The position numbers were made by a program, and so were the translations under genes. The notes beneath the pieces were generated by a model that was not told the DNA's origin, searched no databases, and was given only the letters and a program-made list of their open reading frames with translations. Positions 43,793 to 54,771 of a stretch of 64,000 nt of DNA are shown in pieces (within the stretch, counting starts at the first letter, position 1; each line of letters begins with the position of its first letter). The stretch is from Glaciozyma antarctica PI12 (Eukaryota; Basidiomycota; Microbotryomycetes; Kriegeriales; Camptobasidiaceae), in the NCBI GenBank assembly GCA_002917775.1, contig KZ627150.1, positions 188,052-252,051 on the forward strand, written 5' to 3'.

Positions 43793-45370
43793 CTACTCTT
43801 CTCCAGCTCGCATCATCTCCTTTATCAACGCCATCGACGCCTCCCCCGCCCCAATCTCATTATGCCCACCCCTCACTGCCTCCCCAAACACCACCTCTCC
43901 CCACCCCTCGTCAAACCTCAAACCTTCTCACAACGCCCCACCCACCCCTCTTCTCCTCCTCCACAATTTTTGCTCGAGCTTTCTCCCGCTCGGAGGTTTC
44001 GAGGACGGCACGGGAGCGGATTGAGGGGTCGTTGGAGGCGAGGGCGGCGAGGATGGAGGAGGGGGTGGAGAAGGACTGGGAGGGGAGGAGGGAGTCGAGG
44101 AGGTGTGAGAAGAGGGAGGTGGAATGGGAGAAAGGGATCGTTTTGTCGTTAATGGCGTGGAGGATGAGGATTGGCGCGCGGACCGTCTGCGATGAGGATT
44201 GATGAGGATCTGGTTTGGGGTTTGAGATGACGGACAGACTTGGATGATGGAGTGCGTGTCGAGGCGCGTGTGGAGGAGCTTGAGGAAGGTCTCGACGGCT
44301 CCTGGGATCGTGCGGAATGGGGCGAGGACGGGGATCAGGCTTCCGAGCTTGTACGTTTCGAGGAGGTGAGGAATGCTGGTGAACGGTGCGACGAGGATGA
44401 GAGCGCGCGGGGAGATACCTGTGGTCGACGTTGAGCTGATCCAACGACGGGAAGAGCGAAAGCAGCTCACCCTCGAGTGCGAGCTGGCCTGCCAGTCCGC
44501 TGGAGACGCCAGTTCCGAGCGATTGCCCTGCGCGAAAATGAGACTTTGCAGGAGCAATTCTGAGGGAAGGAGTGCACCCATGATACCAATCTGGCGTACA
44601 GGTACTCCTTTCTCGAGCGTTAAGAAGTCCCAAGCGCGTCTCGCGTCGATGAGCAGCCCCGCCTCGGAGGGAGGAGGAACCTTGGAGGAGTCGGCGAATC
44701 CCCTGGGCAAGATGTGAGCGCACGGAGAGGAATCAGAGTCTACTTAACGCACCGGTAGTCTACGATAACGAAGTTTGTGCCTTGCGAAGCGACGTGGCGA
44801 CCGACACGAACTCGGTTGGACGCTGCGCGGGAAGCTGCGTTCCCATGCCAGTAGAGGCAGGTGGGGTGCGAGGATGACCTGCGTGTCGTGCGTGGGTCAG
44901 TGTTGCTTTAATAGCACGGGAGGAGGAGATCGTACACGAGCGCATCGTCGAACACAGATTGCGGGAGCGGTCCGTCGAGAGGAATTCCTTTGGAAGCAAC
45001 GTAGGCAGCGTAGATGTCGTCCGGCAGGACCTGCCATGCTCCAAGTACTGCACCGTCACTCGTAGTGAGGTTGAACGGGAGGACTTTACCAGCTGGAGGA
45101 GGAGCAGCGTCAGGTGGGAAGAAGGGGGTGCGGGAACGAGCGCACGAGCGAAACCGTAGGCCTCGGGGTGCTGGAAGTCTGCGTTCAGAGGCCAACGAAC
45201 CTGGTGTAGGTAGATCAAGCTGCGGTGGAGTGAGTGAGCTCGTACAGGGACGAGGGGAGGCGCACGCACCTCCGTTGAACGGGTTCGAGGGCAAACAGCG
45301 CGAGGAGGGACACGTACGCGCCCCCGGCCCACAGGAGCAGAGTGTGCGCTCGAAGGAGCAAATTCTTCAT
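43793..45370 (-). CDS. Alpha/beta hydrolase, ABHD12-like, membrane-anchored
   Basis: Exons: 45370-45270, 45219-45146, 45092-44936, 44878-44753, 44702-44578, 44527-44471, 44418-44240, then 44186 downward. An N-terminal membrane helix (TLLLWAGGAYVSLLALFAL) is followed by LYWHGNAASR, VIVDYRGFADS, the nucleophile elbow GQSLGTG, and LILHAINDKTIP with the acid. The frame stops at 43911-43913, but the expected catalytic His (GGHNEIGAG) lies just downstream in another frame, ending at 43793-43795. A one-base discrepancy or missed splice near 43912-43925 is likely, and the span given includes the His. Relatives are lipid hydrolases; the substrate cannot be told. Confidence 0.78.
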
Positions 45371-45701
45371 CGTTTGTCGAAGGGAGAGAGGGTGGAAGAG
45401 GAGAAGGACCACGACGTCGACGCTCAAAGCTCAAGCGCTCAGGCGAGACTGTTTACTTTCGCGTCAACAAAGCCGTCCGACCCTTCTGTAGTGCAAAGGA
45501 AGGCTGTGATTCCATCAAAGGATCTTCTAGTCGCTCCTACAGAACTTCAAGAAGAACGTCCAAGTCGAAGTCGACCCCGACCCCGGACGTCCCTCAAAGT
45601 CAAAACCAGCTCAGCAACCTCCTCTCTCTCCCTCCTCCCCCGCCCTGCTCCAATTCTCCCCCCTCCACCTCACTCTGCCGCCTCCACCAACCCACCGCGC
45701 C
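45371..45701. promoter_or_regulatory. Shared promoter, hydrolase / SH3BGR-like gene
   Basis: 331 bases between divergent start codons. No motif recognised. Confidence 0.45.
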
Positions 45702-46895
45702 ATGTCGTCCCAGCCCCAAATCGACGTCTTCACCACGTCAATCCTGAGCTCAGGAGCCGTGCGTGGTCGCCATGAGCGCGTCCTGCGACACCTCCAGAGC
45801 GCGCGGCTAGAGTTTAAGACGCACGACGTACCTCCGCTCCTTCTTCTCCTGCTCTACACGAGCTGACACGCCGTGGCTAGGTCGCGAGTGACGAGGAGGC
45901 GAAGCGGTATTGGAAGCGGAAGAAGTGCGTAACAGGGCTCTGGACTGTAGAGCGTGGAGCTGATGCGAGATGCAGTGGTGGATCGACGGAGCTGCCTTGT
46001 GTGCTGGTGAACGGAGAACGCGGAGGGGTACGTCCCCCTCCCTCCCGCTCCCCTATCATCTCGCTAACCGCCCTGCAGAGTGTCGAAGACCTAGACGAAG
46101 CGTTCGTCCCCCCTCCTGCTCTACGACTGTCCTAACGAATCTCACAGCGTCGAATTCGGTGAACTGCGTCAATTCCTCCACCTCGACTCTCCCCCTCCCT
46201 CGTCCCAAGCTCCCCCTCCCACAACCGCCACTCTCGCCGACTTCTCCTCCCTCTCCCTAACCCCCACCGAACTAGCTTCCCTCGAAGCCGAACTAGCCGA
46301 CACCTACTCCTCCCTCTCCTCCACCTCCTACTCCGCCTCCCCTTCGCGCGTCCCCGCCCTCCCCACCACTCGACCCCTCGCAGAACCCCACAACGACGAA
46401 CTAGACGGTATCGTCCTCACTCTCGAGGAGGAAGCCGAAGCCGAGGCTCTGGCGAAAGAATGGGCTGCTGAGGAGGGGACGACGCAGCCGTTGTTTAGTT
46501 CGAAAGTGACGACGCAGGAGTCATCACCAGCGGCGGAGACGCGGGAGGTGATGAGGGAGGCTACGACGGTAGAAGGGGATGGAGGAGCGGCGTTGTCTGC
46601 GCCTCTGGAGGAGGTCAGTCAGCTACGACTCAGCGCATCGGAGCGCGTCTCTCCCTCCGACGTCGTAGGTGCTATCGAAGTCCAGCCTCCTACGGACTTC
46701 GTCGACAGGCTCGAGGACAGCGTTACGCCGGTGCGGAGAGGGAAAGGGTCGGGGAAGCAGGAGGTTGAGCGGTTGCGGAGCGTGCTGGATGGGGATATGG
46801 GGGATACGGGGGAGGGGAGTTCGACGGTACCGAGTTTTGGACTGGCGTCGGTTGAGGAGAAGGTTGTTACTGCGATTCGGGAAGGGTTCCTCTGA
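45702..46895 (+). CDS. SH3BGR/thioredoxin-like domain with long acidic tail
   Basis: Five exons: 45702-45827, 45881-45924, 45976-46027, 46079-46101 (23 nt), 46148-46895. The first 90 residues (QIDVFTTSILSSGAVRGRHE, LEFKTHDVASDEEAKRYW, STELPCVLVNGERGGSVEDL, AVEFGELRQFL) match the SH3BGR/glutaredoxin-like fold. It lacks a CxxC active site: only ELPC is present in the strand before the conserved Pro position. A disordered Ser/Thr- and Glu-rich tail of about 240 residues follows. SH3BGR relatives have no proven redox activity; function unknown. A GTGCGT at 45758 looks like a donor but the frame reads through it as conserved sequence, so it is not used as an intron here. Confidence 0.75.
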
Positions 46896-46934
46896 GGAAT
46901 TCACAGGTGTACAGAGTTTCAATGCAGGGGCAGG

Positions 46935-48545
46935 TTACGAAGTGTCTGTGGAGAGAGTCAGCGAGAGGTGCAGGAGAGAGGAAGGGGGACGAACAGAAGT
47001 AGTAACCATCGATGAGGGGAACGTAGTCCCTGATCAAGGTCGAAACGAACCCAATGAGCGGCTTGTCCTCGAACCTGCTCGAGATGCCCTCGAGTTGCGG
47101 CCTGCGACGAACCCCAACCCATCAGCCTCACCCCATCGCAAAGCGAGAAAACGAACGCACTTGGTCCAACTCTCCCAAACCGGTCCCCTAACGAGGTACC
47201 ACCAGAACGCCCTCGCGCGGTTCTTCGTCTCAGCGCGCTCGACCTCGCTCTGCGAATTCGGCAACATTGGTCCCGAGGCTTTGGTGCCGGCAAGACGCGT
47301 GGCGGAGGTTTGGCGGAGGGAGAAAGCGAGGTATTCGAGGGCGAGGGAGAGAAGGTAGGGGAGGGTGTGGCGGCGTCCGTACTTGCGCATCGCGAGGACT
47401 GTTCACGGAGGGTCAGAGTGGTGGAAGAGGGACAGAGGGGAGGAACGTACCGTAGAGCAAAGGACGGAAGATCCAGATGATCTCAGCGACTTTGCCCAAG
47501 CCCTTCGCACGCGCTACGAGGTCCTCGGGCCTTTTGACGTCTTCAACGGTGAGGACCCTCGTAAGAAGGTACTGCTGCACGCTCTCCTTCCCTCTCCCAC
47601 TCGGCGGATCTCCCACGAGCGCGTCTCCCGCCAGTCGAATACTCGCAATCGTCGGCCTCGCGTACCCCGTCCTCGCTCCCTCCCAATACTCCTTCGTGCT
47701 CTCCCCCTCCACCTCTTCTCCCAGCAGCACGTCTGCGGCGGAACGAGGTACGCCAACGGCACCACTTCGGATCCTCGTAGGGACCGCTTGGACCTCCTCC
47801 TTGTGCGCCTTCAATACCGCCGGATCCACCTCCCTCTCCGCAATAGGCGGCTGAACCGCCGTCCTCCCTCCCGTCGCCCTCATCAACGCCAATCGGAGCG
47901 CAGCCTTGACTCCCTCAATAACGACCACAGCGTCCGAAGCAGCTCCAGGGCCCTTCCGCTTCCTCAGCGCCATTTCGAGGAGGAGCTCGAGGCGGGAAAG
48001 GACGGTGAGGGATCGAGCGAGCGTCGCGTAGGAGGGGGAGGTGGAGGTCCAGTGTCGTGTGTCTGCGGGGTGTTAGCCGGGTCGGAGAAGGGAGGGAGGA
48101 GGGAACGTACAGCGGGAATGAGAGGTCGGGGTAGGGCGGAGAGGAGCGGGGAGAGTCGAAACGCGTCGGGAGAGGATCGAGTCGTGGTAGAGGCCGAGGA
48201 TGTTGAGGAGGGAATAAACTGTGCGCTGCGTTAGCTACGGGAGGGGCGGGAGGACTGGGGGAGGAGCGTACGTGCTTCGGAGGCGAGTTCGGAGTCCTGA
48301 AACCGGCCTGTGATACGCGGTTAGCTCGGCAGCGGCCACGGTGAAGGCCAGGCGTACCTGGGAGGAACCAAGTCAAGGAGCGGAGGGATGACTCGATGGA
48401 AGCGATCCTGGAAGCGTTACCGAGCAGGAGGGATTCATCTGAGGAGAACAAGCGGGGGAGTGTTAGCTCGTTCGGGGGTCGTTGCTGTGCGTCCTCGAGC
48501 TCAGCGGGCTGACTACTCACAGCTTGAAGCGATTGCTGCTGCCAT
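46935..48545 (-). CDS. PEX16: Peroxin PEX16
   Basis: Eight exons: 48545-48521, 48438-48358, 48307-48272, 48218-48111, 48062-47451, 47398-47161, 47101-46995, 46945-46935. The start exon codes MAAAIASS. PEX16 signatures: LLLGNASRIASIESSLRSLTWFLPGRF, DSELASEALYSLLNILGLYHD, IIWIFRPLLYVLAMRKYG, PYLLSLALEYLAF, WWYLVRGPVWESWT, and the C-terminus GFVSTLIRDYVPLIDGYYF then YTS from an 11-nt last exon. It takes part in peroxisome membrane formation and membrane-protein insertion. The whole splice set keeps frame. Confidence 0.92.
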
Positions 48546-48754
48546 TCCTCGAGAGTCGACTCGTTTGAACGCGCTTGGAGAGGTTTGAGGGGAGAAAGAG
48601 CCGGAGCGCTCTCAAGTAGCCGCAGACCCGGGCCATTACAAAATTTACTTACTCGAATACATGTTTGTTACTTTCAATTCTCGCGCGCCAAACTTCCCTC
48701 CTGCGCCTTTGCTCCTCCCTCCACCAAGACGACGCGAGCTGCTCCTCCTCCAAG

Positions 48755-50398
48755 ATGGCGAGAACGCTGCTAGCCTGTCAACCACCCGTGGCGAGCACCT
48801 CCTCCCTCAAGCCCGCCCTCTCCCCACCCAAACAGCAGCCAGCACAACAACCCTCGGCGCTCCTCATCAACGGCCAACTCGTCCCTCAATCCTCTCTCGA
48901 GACCTCCGGCGGTCGTCTCAAAAGGTTTGCCTGCACGTTCGAAGGCTGCGACAAGCGGTACACGCGGCCGGTCCGCCTCGAGGAGCATCTGCGGTCTCAC
49001 ACGGGCGAGGTGCGTTTTGCGTTGTCGTCTCGTGTGGGAAGCGAGCTGATGGGACTCGTGTGCAGCGTCCCTTTCAGTGCCCGCATTGCTCCAACTCGTT
49101 TGGGAGGGACTCGCACCTCAAGGCTCATGTGAGGACGCATGCGGATGAGGAGGATAAGAAGTATGGGTGCGACGAGTGCTCGAAGAGGTTCTGGACGAAC
49201 CAGCACCTCAAGAAGCACGTCGAGGTGATGCACAAGGGCAAGACGTATGATGTGCGTTCTCTTGTCCGGCTCACTGGAGCGCAGCTGACGAAGGGATACA
49301 GTGCACCGAGTGCGACGAGTCGTTCCGCAAGCACCACCTCCTCCGCACTCACATCGCCGAGATCCACTCCGAGGACGGCACCAAGCCCTTTCCCTGCGAG
49401 TACGCAGGCTGCGACAAGTCCTTCACCCAAGCCGTTCACCTCAAAGCGCATCTCAAGACACACGACCGGTCCGTCCCTACCCCTCTGTCCCACTTCGCTC
49501 GCTCACCCTCTCTACACAGCCTCTCGATACCTCTGTACCCACCCCTCCTGCCTCCCTCTTCCTCTCTCCTCTCGACAATTTACCACCTGGTCCTCCCTTC
49601 AAAAGCATTCCAAATCCGCTCACCCGCCAACCTGCCCTCACCCCGAATGTAACGGCAAGACCTTCACCACGAACCGCGGTCTCAAGGGCCATTTGGCGGT
49701 TCATAAAGCGCGAGAGGGGGATGAGGAAGGAGGGGTGAGGAAGAGGAGGAGGAAGGCGGGGAGGGGGAGGAAGAGGGATAGTGAGGAGGAGACGGGGAGC
49801 GAGTGGGAGGAGAGGATGGAGAGTGAGAGGGAGGAGAGGATGGAGAGCTTTGGAGTTGGCGTCGCTGGGGGAGCGAAGAGGATTAAGATCGATGCGGACA
49901 GTCCGTGGGTTTGTGCAGAGGAGGGATGTAGGAAGAAGTACAAGTCGGTACGTCCTTTTCGCTCTCTCGGTGCTCGCTTCGCTCTCCTGACGCTTTTTTC
50001 TCCAGGCCGGAGCACTGGAGAACCACGTCGCTCTCAAGCACTCTCTCCTCCCTCCTCCTCTCCCCCAGGTCCCTCTCCCCGCCGCTCCCATCGCCGCCCC
50101 TCGTCCTCTCCAGAAGGCTCCAGCTCTCCTCGACCTCATCACCGGCACCAACTACGCCCCCTCTCCCACTTCCTCATCAACCCTCAAATTGCCCTGTCCC
50201 TTCCCCTCAATCCTGTCCATCTCCACGCGTCTCGAGCCTTCCGACCTCGATGGGGAGGAGGAAGTGGGAGATTGGGAGGAGGAGGGAAAGTGTGGGTATT
50301 GGTTCAAGAGGGTTTATGATGTTGAGAGGCATTTGAGGAGTCGTCATGGAGTTGAGGTTCATAGGGAGGAGTTGAAGGAGTGGTTGGAGGATGAGTAG
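48755..50398 (+). CDS. TFC2: Transcription factor IIIA, nine C2H2 fingers
   Basis: Five exons: 48755-49009, 49066-49251, 49302-49468, 49520-49947, 50006-50398. Fingers can be counted as CTFEGCDKRY..., CPHCSNSFGRD..., CDECSKRFWTN..., CTECDESFRKH..., CEYAGCDKSFTQ..., CTHPSC...TTWSSLQKH, CPHPECNGKTFTT..., CAEEGCRKKYKS..., and a ninth CGYWFKRVYDVERHLRSRH. Nine fingers with a long insert before the last is the yeast TFIIIA layout; the insert here has the leucine patch PALLDLITG. TFIIIA binds the internal control region of 5S rRNA genes. The join between exons 3 and 4 is off by one base with the best GT-AG pair, so either an error or an unusual splice lies there. Confidence 0.87.
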
Positions 50399-50525
50399 AC
50401 GAATACGCTTGACGCTTGCAGTACCGCAATCCACTGAGGATTCACTTTCTCTCTCTCTTTCCTCACGAAGCGAGAAACGAAACGCCAACCGCCCACGAGA
50501 AGGGCATTTTATCCTCCCCCCGCAT

Positions 50526-52296
50526 CTACACATGAACCGTCCCGGCGCGCGACCCAAAGCTCCTAACAATCGCCGTCCCCGTCGCCTCACTCAACACCCT
50601 CGCGGCCCCCTCAACCCCCTCAAGCGCACACATCGTCTCCAACCTACTCGGCTCCATCAGCGCCATTTCCTCCGCCAACATCGGCAACGCCGGCAATCCC
50701 TCCTTGGCTCTCTGCTCGTTCTCGATCCTCCTACGTGCGACGACGGGGTTGGATTCGAGCTTGGTTCGCTCGCGGCCGAGTTGGCGGGATTGGAAAGAGA
50801 GAGTGGAGAGGTGCGCTTGGTGAGTGTCGAGAGCGGAGATGAGGGCGCTGAGAGGGGCCGAGAGAGGGGCGGGGAGGGAGAGGGAGGAGGTGGGGAGGGA
50901 GAGAGTCGTGAAGGAGGGAGTGAGGGAGGAGGAGGTCGAGGAGGGGGTCACGAGGGTCGAGAGGAAGGCGGTGAGGAGGGGGGAGGAGCGGACCGAGACG
51001 GGGATCTCTTCGAGGATGTTCGAGGGGACGAGTTTGTGGTCGATGAGGCTGTGCGGTGAGTGGGTTAGAGTGGAGTTGGGGAGGGAGGAGAGGGGGACGT
51101 ACGACTGGGTGTCGAACTTGCCGACGCGGTACGCCTCGAGGAAGGCAGGAGTAAGGCGGTAGGCACGGAGTCCAACATGTCCCTGAGTAGCGCTGGCGGT
51201 ATCTGTCGCGCCAACTCAATCAGCTACCCGCTCGCCAAACGAACGACCAGCGCAAACTCACCAAAGACCAAAGCGATTCCCTTGCCGCTCTTGGATCCAG
51301 GTCCGCTCGCCACAGGAGCCTTGGCAGTCGTGGAACGTCCAACCGACGCGACCTTGGTGCCGCTTCCGATTCCTCCTCCGCTCATCTGCGCGCCGAGAAG
51401 TGCCTCGACGAACCCAGTCATGGCGAGGTGCTGGCCGTGGTTGGTCGAGGTGTAGAAGCCGACGAGGGAGGCGTCCGCGTTGAGGTCCGCAAGACGGGGA
51501 AGGAGCTGCGACGTGTACTTGGTCGCTGCGTCCTCACTCATCAGCCTGGTTCCGTAAAAAGGAGGAGACGAACGCACCGGCCTTGACTCCACGAGTCTCT
51601 CCCTCTCCCTCACCCGATGCTCCACCGAGACTGCCGGAAGGAAGCGCAAACACGTTGCTAACTTCGAGAGTGCCGTTCGAGTCGATTCCGAGGAGCTGGC
51701 CGACGGCAGGGGAGAAGGAGACGGTCGCGTTCGAGGTTCCAGCGGGCGCCGGGACGATCTGGTGCGCTTCGCGCGAGTGCTTGATGATCTTCATGAGAGC
51801 CTGCGCGACAAGTGGAATTAGTGAGAGTCCTGTGAGATACCGTGGCGCGTTGTCGTGGACCGGGGGTGATAGTGCTGTGCGCTGGAGTCGAGGCGTGTCG
51901 CTGCTCCCTCAGCGTTCGTCCCCGTCCCCCGAGCACGTCCCAAGTCCTCCAGATCCTCCGTAACTTCCTCCCCTTGCCACGTCTTGCACTCCCTTGTCCT
52001 CCACGCGGTGGCAGCGTCTTTGCCAGCTGAAGAAAGGGAGCTGCTCCTCGTGCACTCCCATCCCATCACTCCACGCCGCCCCTCCTGCCTCCCTGCTTCC
52101 CTCAAATCCTTTCCTCCGTACTGAAGACGCCACTTACCAAGCCATCGACGCGGATACGCTCGACCCTGACCTCTGCGAGTCCCTTGTCGATAGCGGCCTT
52201 CTCCTTGGGGTTCTGCTTGCGCTCGGCGACGGCGGGAGCCACGGCGGCCTGGACTGCAGGAGCTGCGATACTCGCTAGGGTTTTCTTGCTGTCCAT
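50526..52296 (-). CDS. Eukaryotic translation initiation factor 3 subunit H
   Basis: Five exons: 52296-52138, 51800-51578, 51525-51262, 51202-51103, 51048-50526. An Ala/Lys-rich lead (MDSKKTLASIAAPAV) precedes the MPN domain: VERIRVDGLALMKIIKHSRE, QLLGIDSNGTLEVSNVFALP, LADLNADASLVGFYTSTNHGQHL, IALVFDTASATQGHVGLRAYRLTPAFLEAY. A C-terminal helical region follows. The MPN domain has no JAMM zinc-binding motif, as expected for eIF3h, which is structural. A low-complexity insert (GGGIGSGTKVASVG) lies inside the MPN domain. Confidence 0.9.
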
Positions 52297-52824
52297 CTTG
52301 ACGGTGTGAGTTGCTGCTGTGCTGGGGGGGAGGGCAAAGCTGCGTGGAGAGCGCAGAGCTTTCTCGCATTAATTTTTTGCAAGGTGGGTAGCATGAAATT
52401 GGCTTTAAATACCAGTTTCACAGCTTGAGAATTCACACAAGAAATCGTCGATTTGACTCCGAGTCGCTGCCCTTGCTCTCCTTCTCAACCCCACCGTGTC
52501 GCCCCTCCTCCCGTTCCAGGTAAGCACTGCTCCAGTTCCTACCCAGCTCAGAGCTCCGACGGCTCCTCTTGAGATCGGGTGCGCAACGCTGCCCTTGACC
52601 GAGCTAGGCAGCTTCGAAGGCGTTCCGCGAAAGATTCTGTGGGGAGCGATGGACAGGGCTGGGGTAACTCCTTGCAGCTGGGCAAGGCTCAGAGCCTATC
52701 TAGGGCGGCTCACGCAACTCGGCGCTCACTTTCTACTACTCCCCGACCAACGCCACTCGTGCCGGAAGCTGAAGCTGACCCCCGACTGCTCCCTTGCACA
52801 GCTCCCTCCCTTCTCCCTTCCAAA
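52297..52824. promoter_or_regulatory. Shared promoter, eIF3h / TIM23
   Basis: 528 bases. An AT-rich patch at 52372-52420 includes TTTAAATA (about 52404-52411), a TATA-like sequence unusual in this GC-rich window. The right half is the TIM23 leader. Confidence 0.5.
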
Positions 52825-53997
52825 ATGGCCGCCGTCGCTCCCAACTCGAACGATATCCTCGGCAACGCTCGCTTCACGACCGCGCTAACCGCCTACTACG
52901 AGAACCGCAACGACGACATCCCCACCGCCTCCTCCATCCTTTCCGCCTCCATCGACCCTGCAGCTCTTCACCCTCTTGCCGGCCTAGTCGATAACAAGGA
53001 TCTCGATTACCTGCTGCTGGATGACGATAAGATTAGTGGAGTCGAGGGCGGGAAGAGCGTACTACCGAGTCGAGGATGGGGAGATGAGCTCTGCTACGGA
53101 ACTGGAAGCACCTACCTTGCCGGTACGTCCTCCCTCCCTCCATTCCAGCCGCCAGCTAACCCCTTGCTGGACGCAGGTCTCGCAGCAGGTGGACTCTGGG
53201 GATTCCGCGAAGGACTCCGCAAGCCTCTCGCCCCTCGCGCCCCTTCCTCCGCCCTCTCCACCGCCGTCCCTCCCATCGCCTCCACCTCCGCCCCTCTCGG
53301 CACCGCCCCTCTTTCCTCCGCCGTAGGCTCACAAGCCAAGGCGTTCGTGAACGCCACCAAGGACGCTGCGACGGAAGGAGTGGCTGGAGCGGCGGATAAG
53401 GCGCGCGTGAATGCGCAGGCCGCCGCGAAGGTTAGCTCGAGGTTGAGGTGGAACAATGTTCTTAACCAGGTGACGAGGAGGGGGAGCTTTACAGGCAACA
53501 GTGCTGGAGTGCTGGGTGCGTTCTTTGCGGCTTCCTTTTGGAGTGGGGGCGCGAGCTGACTGGAATTGGTGCAGCGCTCATTTACAATGGGTTCAACTCG
53601 ACGCTCGACGCGTACCGAGGTGGGAAGCACGATATTTACGGGAGTATGGCGGCAGGAGCTTGCACGGGAGCGTTGTGGAAGTGCACTGGTGAGTCTCTCC
53701 CTTCCGTTCTGGGGGAATGCGTTTGGAACTGGCGTGGCGGATGAGCGAGGGGCGAGGAGGGAGCGATGTATTCGCGTGGAGCCTTTCGACGATCTTGAGC
53801 GAGGCGGAGGGGGAGCAGGGCGCTGTAGTCGAGAGTTCCGGGTCCTCGGTGGACATTCCTTCGAAAAGTGAAAAGGAACTCGCTCGCTGACGTCTTCCCC
53901 CTTTCCCTCAGCTGGAGTCCAGCCGATGCTCATTACTTCAGGCTTGCTCACCGTCGGAGCCGCTGGATGGACGGTGGTCAAGCAGCAGTTCCTTTAG
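52825..53997 (+). CDS. TIM23: Mitochondrial inner-membrane translocase TIM23
   Basis: Four exons: 52825-53122, 53177-53515, 53575-53688, 53912-53997, giving 278 residues. An N-terminal intermembrane-space region (hydrophilic, with LHPLAGLVDNKDLDYLLLDD) is followed by the Tim17/22/23 fold: SRGWGDELCYGTGSTYLAGLAAGGLWGFREG, NVLNQVTRRGSFTGNSAGVLA, LIYNGFNSTLDAYRG, and a last helix LTVGAAGWTVVKQ. It forms the presequence channel. A Pro/Ala/Ser-rich stretch lengthens the first loop. The last intron (53689-53911, 223 nt) is long for this window; nothing is recognised inside it. Confidence 0.92.
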
Positions 53998-54771
53998 AGT
54001 ACGCCGAAACTGTAACACACGCCTCGCACCCTTCCGCACCCTTCTCCCTCCGTCTGAACGAACGAATGCTCGGCTCGCACGAGTCGAACGGCTGCCCTGA
54101 ATCGACAAAAGAAACGTTATGAAGAGAGCGAGGAAGACGATCTATCCGTGCGAAACCACTCAGACAAAAAATTACATTTTCGGACCCCCTGTGCTAGCGT
54201 TGCGCTAGCGAGTGAATCTGTCCCTGCTCTTCCTCGGACCTCCTCGGACCTCAATCAAGCTCTCCTTTGTCCCCCGAGGAGCACACAGTCACCTCCTGGA
54301 CCCAGCGGCGCCGTAGGGGACGGTACCTACGACTCCCGTCGACTTCGAAGATCACCCACGCGGTTCCGCCCTTTGTGCCCTTTTCTTTCCCCTTCCCCCC
54401 CTCTCGCCGCCCTGTTCTGGAATCTCGTTCTGATCTGGGTTTCGTCGGCGCCCGTGACGTGCGTTGTGGATTTAAAGTGGTGGAACCTTCGCCGAGACAA
54501 GCTTTTTGAGGGGGACTCGGGTTCTCTCTCTCTCTCTTTCTCTCCGATCTCCTGCTCCCCGAGTCTCTCCTTCGACACCTTTCTTCACAGCTACAGTCTT
54601 GCGCCACCACCCGCTTCTGCACGATCCTTCCTCCCCATCCTCAGTCGATTGCGGATCCCGCCAAGCTCTCCTCCTCTCCACGAACGCTCGCCTCCCGTGC
54701 GTCTTCTTCTCCTCTCTCCAATCCTTACTAACTCTCCTACAGCAGTTATAACTCCCTACAACCCCCACACC
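53998..54771. other. Long leader/promoter upstream of velvet gene
   Basis: 774 bases with no other gene. An inverted repeat GCTAGCG-TTG-CGCTAGC lies at 54193-54209, and an A/T patch at 54161-54181. A CT-rich tract sits at 54523-54545. A likely 5' UTR intron (GTGCGT...CTACAG) runs from about 54699 to 54742. Long leaders are common for developmental regulators; this reading is inference. Confidence 0.5.

Noticed and set aside
45758-45780. GTGCGT as an intron donor in the SH3BGR-like gene
   Set aside because: Reading through it gives conserved domain residues in frame; splicing there would delete them.
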